Assembly: GCA_016342325.1 (NCBI GenBank)
Contig: JAEINR010000017.1
Span: 1 to 64,000 of the forward strand
Direction of reading: 5' to 3'
DNA from: Desulfobacterium sp.
GTDB lineage: Bacteria; Desulfobacterota; Desulfobacteria; Desulfobacterales; Desulfobacteraceae
DNA: 64,000 nt
Each line of letters begins with the position of its first letter. The stretch's first letter is position 1. Made by a program: the position numbers and the translations under genes. Below the pieces are notes generated by a model, which was not told where the DNA came from, made no database searches, and saw only the letters and a program-made list of their open reading frames with translations. Positions 59,542-64,000 of this stretch are shown here, piece after piece.

Positions 59542-61943
59542 CCATTGCAGGCATTGTCCTGCTCTACGCCCTTGCCCTGATCCTCTCCTTCAACCTCCAC
59601 CTGGACGAGAAGATCACCACTATGCTTCCGGACAACGATGCAGAGGTGGCGGATTTCACATTTACCATTGACAATCTTCCCCTGATGGATGCGCTTTATA
59701 TTGATATACAGGCGAACACGGACAGCCCTGACCCTTCAAACGAAACCGCAGATCGTCTTTTTGAGGACCTTGGCCAATCGGAATTTTTCACGGATGTTCT
59801 CTACAAAATCTCTGCCCGGGATCTCTTGAACCTTGTACAGCTCATGGATCGAAAAAATACCCTTCTCATCAATGAATCGGATCTTGCCGGCATCAAGGCA
59901 TCCCTTGAACCGGGAACCCTTTCCATGCGTTTTTCCGAAATCAAGCGGCAAATCATTGGGCCTGCCGGGCTGTTTTCCGTTAAAAATGTGAGAACCGACC
60001 CGTTGAATATTACCCAGGGGGTCATGGCGAAGCTTGAACCCTTGAAGGCCATGGCAACGGGTATCACCATCCGGGAAGGGCGGATCACAAGTCCCGACGG
60101 CAAACACATTCTTATGGTGGCCCACCCGGACTTTCCAGCGGTGGACACGGTAAAGGGAAAGGAGATGATTGGGTTCCTGAACCGCCTCAGGCAGGCCCAT
60201 GAGACCCAAGGGGTAACGATTGGGTTCAGCGGGGCCCATGTGGCCACCCTGGATAATTCCCTGACCATACAAAAGGATGTGAAGCGAACCGTGGTGGCCC
60301 TTTCCCTTGCCATCGTCCTCATGGGGGCGCTTTTTTTCAGACAGAAGCGCTTCCTGGTTCTTATCTTTTTTCCGGCAGGTTTCGGGCTGACCCTTGCCTC
60401 GGCCCTGGTCAGCCTCACCGACCCCTATGTCTCCGCCATTGCCCTGGGCTGCGGCGCGGTGCTCGTGGGAATCACCGTTGACTTTGGCATCCATCTTCTG
60501 TTTCACCTTGACCAGGTCGACCATACCCGGTCCCAGGCCCCGGCCCTGTTTGCCTCCCTGTCCCGGCCCCTGGCCACCTGCAGCGGCACCACGGCCCTTG
60601 CGCTTTTCTCCCTGTTGTTCTCGTCCATCCCCGGCCAGAGACAGATGGGGCTTTTTGCCGGCACCGGGGTGTTGGTGGCTGCTCTTTTTGCAGGCTTTGG
60701 CCTGATCCACTTTATCCCCAATCCACCCAGAAGAATTTCAAAACCGGTGATTCCCCTGGTGAAGTTCTGCGCGATCCTTCTCAAGACAAAACAAAAAAAC
60801 AGAACCGGGATTCTTTTCAGTGCCCTGGTTCTCCTGGTGCTTTCTTCCTGGGGCATCACCCGGTTTGAATTCCAGGGTAATATTTCGGCGTTGAACCATT
60901 TGAGTCCCCGGGTTGCGGCGGATCAAGCCCGTTTTATGGGAACCTGGGGAAACACAACTGCCGTAACTGCCCTTGTCCAGGCCGATACCACCCAGGAGGC
61001 CCTTGAAAAAAATGACCGGCTCCATGACTTCTGCAAAACCCTTGAACAAAAAGGGCTGATAAAAAAGACAGCCTCCCTTGCAGCCATTCTCCCCTCGATC
61101 AACACCCAGGAACACAACAGGAAACAATGGACGGCGTTCTGGAATCCTGACACGGTTGAAAAAACAAAAAAGGTTTTTGAAGAACTGGGAAGGCAACAGG
61201 GATTTGCTTCCCCTACCTTTGCCCCCTTTTTCGCGTCCATCCCACGGCCGGTCTCCTTTCTTTTGCCCGGGGATTACAAGGAGACCGCCATCCGGGACCT
61301 TATCGATTCACGGCTGGTCTTTACCAAGGCGGGGAAAACCATCGTGGTAACCACCTTTGAGGCCCTGCCTGCCACGGACATGGCCACGCTTAAATCCTTG
61401 TTTAAACAGGCCGTTCCAGGGGTCGTCGTATTTGATTCAAGTCATTTTACCCGCCATCTTGCAGGCACGGTATCGGCCGAGTTCATCAAAATAGCAGCCA
61501 TTGCCGTTTGTGCGATCCTGATCTCGTTGTTTTTTTTCCTGAAGGATCCACGGTTGGTGATGGCAGCGGTTATGCCGGTGATGGCAGGGGGCTATGTTAC
61601 CCTGGGCCTGCTGGGTCTGTTGAACATTCCCATCAATCTCATCAGCATTCTGTTTATCGTGTTTGTGTTTGGCGTGGGGGTGGATTTCAGCGTGTTCATG
61701 ATACACCAGCGGATCCGGGACATTGACGACACCCAAGGAGAAAGCCGGCTTGCCGTCACCTGCGGTTCCGTCATCATTTGCGCCATGACCACCATTGTGG
61801 CCTTTGGCTGTCTCATGACCGCAGACCACGCCGCCCTTGTTTCCATTGGGGCCGCTGGTCTCATGGGCATGGTCTCCTGCCTGGTTATCTCCCTTGTCAT
61901 GATCCCCATGCTGCCTGACAGCATGTTCAACCCAAAGCGATGA
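59517..61943 (+). CDS. MMPL/RND-family exporter
   Basis: An 808-residue inner-membrane protein with the two-fold RND layout: a first helix (residues 7-25), a periplasmic domain, five helices near residues 255-400, a second domain preceded by a helix near 435, and a last five-helix block from about residue 650 that contains VFGVGVDFSVFMIHQR, matching GAVLVGITVDFGIHLLFHL in the first half; both Asp residues are the proton-relay positions of MMPL proteins. It would extract the polyene lipid from the inner membrane using the proton gradient. It is the last gene of the right plus-strand arm. Confidence 0.92.
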   Translation: MYPGKRLLTIAGIVLLYALALILSFNLHLDEKITTMLPDNDAEVADFTFTIDNLPLMDALYIDIQANTDSPDPSNETADRLFEDLGQSEFFTDVLYKISARDLLNLVQLMDRKNTLLINESDLAGIKASLEPGTLSMRFSEIKRQIIGPAGLFSVKNVRTDPLNITQGVMAKLEPLKAMATGITIREGRITSPDGKHILMVAHPDFPAVDTVKGKEMIGFLNRLRQAHETQGVTIGFSGAHVATLDNSLTIQKDVKRTVVALSLAIVLMGALFFRQKRFLVLIFFPAGFGLTLASALVSLTDPYVSAIALGCGAVLVGITVDFGIHLLFHLDQVDHTRSQAPALFASLSRPLATCSGTTALALFSLLFSSIPGQRQMGLFAGTGVLVAALFAGFGLIHFIPNPPRRISKPVIPLVKFCAILLKTKQKNRTGILFSALVLLVLSSWGITRFEFQGNISALNHLSPRVAADQARFMGTWGNTTAVTALVQADTTQEALEKNDRLHDFCKTLEQKGLIKKTASLAAILPSINTQEHNRKQWTAFWNPDTVEKTKKVFEELGRQQGFASPTFAPFFASIPRPVSFLLPGDYKETAIRDLIDSRLVFTKAGKTIVVTTFEALPATDMATLKSLFKQAVPGVVVFDSSHFTRHLAGTVSAEFIKIAAIAVCAILISLFFFLKDPRLVMAAVMPVMAGGYVTLGLLGLLNIPINLISILFIVFVFGVGVDFSVFMIHQRIRDIDDTQGESRLAVTCGSVIICAMTTIVAFGCLMTADHAALVSIGAAGLMGMVSCLVISLVMIPMLPDSMFNPKR

Positions 61944-62017
61944 TCAGAAAACTTTTCTGGTTCCGGTTTGTTCGGGCTAAGAAAATAATGGTTTACCACG
62001 AAAACCAGGCATGAAAA

Positions 62018-63364
62018 TTAATTTCTAGGGGCAAGGAGAAAGTCCCACAGCAATCCCTTGAACCCGAACATGTTCAACGCCTTCATTCGTATTTCGCCTT
62101 TGGAAGGCGGATATATCCTGTCTTTTCTCTTGCCGAATCCTGCGAGGATTCGGGCGTTGATCTCCCGGGCGTCAATTTTTGGCGAGAAATAGTAAACCGG
62201 TTTTAACAGGGAATCCGTGTCCGAAAGAATGTTCTCCTTGATGGCCCGGGTATGAAGGTCTGTTCCGGGAAGGATTCGAATACCCGAATAGGCAAACACC
62301 ACACAGTGATTGAGGCCCTCGATGTTTCGAAGCCCTTCCTCCACTGTTTCGATACGCTCCCCAGGACCGCCGAACATGATGAAATGGGCTGCCGGGATCT
62401 CTTCTTTCCGGCAAAGTTCGTTGGTTTTCACCACATCCGAAAACGAGAACCCCTTGTTGATTCCTTCCAGGGTTTCATCACAGCCGGCATCGGTGCCAAG
62501 CTCCACGGCGTAAAGTCCCGAGCGTTTCATCACCCCCAGTCCTTCCTTTGATATCCCCTTTGGGGAAAAAAAGGCTGACCAGCGGACATCAAGGTCCCTG
62601 CGTATGATCTCCTCGGCAATCACAAGGTGATTGCCCTGGGCGTCGTTGAACAATGAGTCCGTGAAGAACAGGGAGCGGATGCCGTGGTCCTTTTTGAGGC
62701 GTTCAATGTCGTCCACCACGGCAATGGGATCCCGGAAACGAAACCGTGTTCCTTCAAGGGCGGGGTAACTGCAATAGGCGCACCTGTTTGGGCATCCTCT
62801 TTTGGTCTGGAGGTTCGCCATGGCGCTTTTTTCAACGTAAAATTGCAGAAGATCGTCATTGAAATCCGGGGAGATCATCTCGTCTCCCGGGATGAGCCTT
62901 GAAGCGGAGACAAGGATCCTTGGCTGGGGGATGTTTTGTTCCATGGCAGCGATGAATTGTGGAAAGCTGTTCTCTCCTTCTCCGACAATGCCGTGGTCGG
63001 CACCGGTGTAATCAAGGATTTCCTGGGGTAGCAGAGAAAACGCCGACCCGCCAAGCACGGTGGGTGAATTCGAGAGGGTTTTTACATGGGAGACAAGGGC
63101 TTTTACATCCTTTAAGAACCAGCCGTCATCACTTGTCGAATCCACATTGTCGATGTTGCGGATGGAAATGCCGATGAAATCCGGGTCAAATTCTTGAATG
63201 GCGGTATTCAGGCTCGCCAGGTTCTGCTGTTTTTCAAGAAAGTCAAATTGCGCCACGGTGTGGCCATGATTCTTCAGGGAGGCTGCGACAATGGCCATGC
63301 CAATGGGATAGACAGGGTTGGGACAGGTGCAGGTATTGGATGATATTAGAAAAATTCTACTCAT
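62018..63364 (-). CDS. Cobalamin-binding-type radical SAM enzyme
   Basis: About 448 residues. The N-terminal B12-binding-type region starts MSRIFLISSNTCTCPNPVYP and includes VLGGSAFSLLPQEIL. The radical SAM motif is KRGCPNRCAYCSYPALEG near residue 195. The C-terminal part has SLLKPVYYFSP and a helical tail. The ATG at 63364 overlaps the stop of the PagL-like gene in ATGA; a frame opening four codons earlier is less likely. It is the last gene of a minus-strand operon that includes an acyl carrier protein. This is the third radical SAM enzyme of this type within 30 kb. Confidence 0.85.
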   Translation of the reverse strand: MSRIFLISSNTCTCPNPVYPIGMAIVAASLKNHGHTVAQFDFLEKQQNLASLNTAIQEFDPDFIGISIRNIDNVDSTSDDGWFLKDVKALVSHVKTLSNSPTVLGGSAFSLLPQEILDYTGADHGIVGEGENSFPQFIAAMEQNIPQPRILVSASRLIPGDEMISPDFNDDLLQFYVEKSAMANLQTKRGCPNRCAYCSYPALEGTRFRFRDPIAVVDDIERLKKDHGIRSLFFTDSLFNDAQGNHLVIAEEIIRRDLDVRWSAFFSPKGISKEGLGVMKRSGLYAVELGTDAGCDETLEGINKGFSFSDVVKTNELCRKEEIPAAHFIMFGGPGERIETVEEGLRNIEGLNHCVVFAYSGIRILPGTDLHTRAIKENILSDTDSLLKPVYYFSPKIDAREINARILAGFGKRKDRIYPPSKGEIRMKALNMFGFKGLLWDFLLAPRN

Positions 63365-63948
63365 AGGGGGTTCCATGGGTTTAGATAGCGTCCGATTAAC
63401 AAGACAACGGCATTCGAACCCCGATTGTCGGAATGAAGATTACCATTTGACAGGTGCCAGAGTCCTAGGCTGCAGAAGAGCGGCGGATGGCCTTTGATCT
63501 TTATCTCGGTTCCGATCCCGGCCCTTGGGTTGAAATTCAGGTTCAACCCCTGGCCGTCAACCCTGTAGCCGGTGTAAGCAAGTCCAATGCCCGCCTCGAC
63601 ATAGGGCCGAAACCTTTGGGTCTCAAGTGTGTCCAGGTAAAGCAGTGCCTCTATTCCGGATGAGAGTATCAGGTCCTCTGTGTTCAAGGAGGAACCAATG
63701 CTCAGCTCAGTTTTGAATTTCAGGTTTTCCGGGGCCTGGTGACCCCAGATACGATCATAATCAAAAAGAAGAAAGGCGCTGACACCGACAAAATCCCTGG
63801 CACTTCCAGGATCGTAGGCCAAGCCGGCCATGGCACCGATTCCGACCCTGGGCTTTAGAGATGATAGATCCTGGGCACCGGCATCGGTCCCAACCAGGAA
63901 AACCTGGCCTAGCAGGAATATCAGAAGGAATAGGAGTCTGGCTCCCAT
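63361..63948 (-). CDS. PagL-like lipid A 3-O-deacylase (acyloxyacyl hydrolase family)
   Basis: A 195-residue outer-membrane barrel with a signal peptide ending DAGAQD. The catalytic pattern of PagL is present near residue 165: LWHLSNGNLHSDNRGSN, with His and Ser of the HxSNG motif. The last strand VVLLIGRYLNPWNPL has the aromatic end of barrel proteins. PagL removes an ester-linked acyl chain from lipid A. Located between an acyl carrier protein and a radical SAM gene, it may act on a cluster product or remodel lipid A to accommodate it. Confidence 0.82.
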   Translation of the reverse strand: MGARLLFLLIFLLGQVFLVGTDAGAQDLSSLKPRVGIGAMAGLAYDPGSARDFVGVSAFLLFDYDRIWGHQAPENLKFKTELSIGSSLNTEDLILSSGIEALLYLDTLETQRFRPYVEAGIGLAYTGYRVDGQGLNLNFNPRAGIGTEIKIKGHPPLFCSLGLWHLSNGNLHSDNRGSNAVVLLIGRYLNPWNPL

Positions 63949-63949
63949 A

Positions 63950-64000
63950 TCACCCTTGATTTTCCTGGATAAACCGGGCCAGGGTTTCGATTGACTGGAA
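63950..64000 (-). CDS. C-terminal end of an acyl carrier protein (rest outside window)
   Basis: Seventeen codons run in from the right edge on the minus strand, reading FQSIETLARFIQENQG then stop. SIETLARFI is the characteristic last helix of acyl carrier proteins (compare the final helices of the two complete carriers in the window). Its TGA lies one base before the start of the PagL-like gene. A third carrier protein therefore begins the operon that continues outside the window. Confidence 0.65.
   Translation of the reverse strand, partial: FQSIETLARFIQENQG

Noticed and set aside
59736-60710. 324-codon frame antisense to the MMPL exporter
   Set aside because: The product is a Gly/Lys/His-rich shadow of membrane-helix codons; the exporter frame is complete and conserved.
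61944-62017. Possible terminator in the convergent gap after the MMPL gene
   Set aside because: Short complementary pieces (AAACCAG/CTGGTT) exist but no stable stem with a T-run could be drawn.

Overview
The window reads as a chromosomal segment from an anaerobic Desulfobacterota (deltaproteobacterial) sulfate-reducer-like organism, probably Desulfobacteraceae. This is inferred from the gene order xseA-xseB-ispA-dxs-tlyA, the PEP-CTERM/VPLPA-type sorted proteins, the cobalamin/radical SAM enzymes standing where an aerobe would use oxygenases, and the overall protein style. No rRNA or tRNA gene, CRISPR array or transposase was seen. Almost every base is coding; no gene-free stretch exceeds 300 bases.

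Region 1 (1-24.3 kb) is an exopolysaccharide locus. A strongly AT-rich left part (1-7.3 kb) holds a Wzy-like polymerase, three GT-B glycosyltransferases and a radical SAM/SPASM protein. It is followed by a nucleotidyltransferase, a polyprenyl-phosphate sugar transferase, a VanZ-type membrane protein, an HPr-kinase-like protein, a PqqD-like protein, an S26 (signal-peptidase-like) protein, a 45-residue lasso-leader-like peptide, a VPLPA-CTERM protein and a peptide-exporter-like ABC transporter. Then come a beta-barrel protein, a Wza-like export protein, a Wzc-like tyrosine kinase and a WaaL/TPR ligase-polymerase. A minus-strand operon (HExxH protein, HAMP membrane protein, parvulin-like protein) and a small HAD protein close the locus. 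Two excellent sigma-54 promoter matches lie in this region, one ahead of the leader peptide/VPLPA-CTERM pair.

Region 2 (24.4-33.6 kb) is mostly housekeeping: a Bax-inhibitor-1 family protein, a second PEP-CTERM protein, xseAB, ispA, dxs, tlyA and an EF-G paralogue, ended by a strong terminator.

Region 3 (33.7-62 kb) is a large polyketide-like cluster resembling aryl polyene/flexirubin clusters. It carries an aromatic amino-acid ammonia-lyase and a PaaK-like ligase (starter unit), at least two acyl carrier proteins, seven thiolase-fold ketosynthase-like proteins (two without the catalytic cysteine), a FabG reductase, a fused double hot-dog dehydratase, a hot-dog thioesterase, a PlsC-type acyltransferase, a phytoene-desaturase-like flavoprotein and an ICMT-type methyltransferase. 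It also has a BtrH-type acyltransferase with an ABC-2 exporter, a LolA-like carrier, an outer-membrane-type lipoprotein, an MMPL exporter and two cobalamin-type radical SAM proteins. Most of it is one approximately 19.6-kb minus-strand operon with ATGA/TAATG overlaps, flanked by plus-strand operons on both sides. A plausible reading is synthesis of an aryl-primed polyene, anaerobic tailoring by radical SAM enzymes, attachment to a lipid or polar head, and export to the outer membrane.

Region 4 (62-64 kb) is the end of another minus-strand operon: a third acyl carrier protein (only its C-terminus is in the window), a PagL-like lipid A deacylase and a third cobalamin-type radical SAM protein. 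It probably extends the lipid/polyene theme beyond the right edge.
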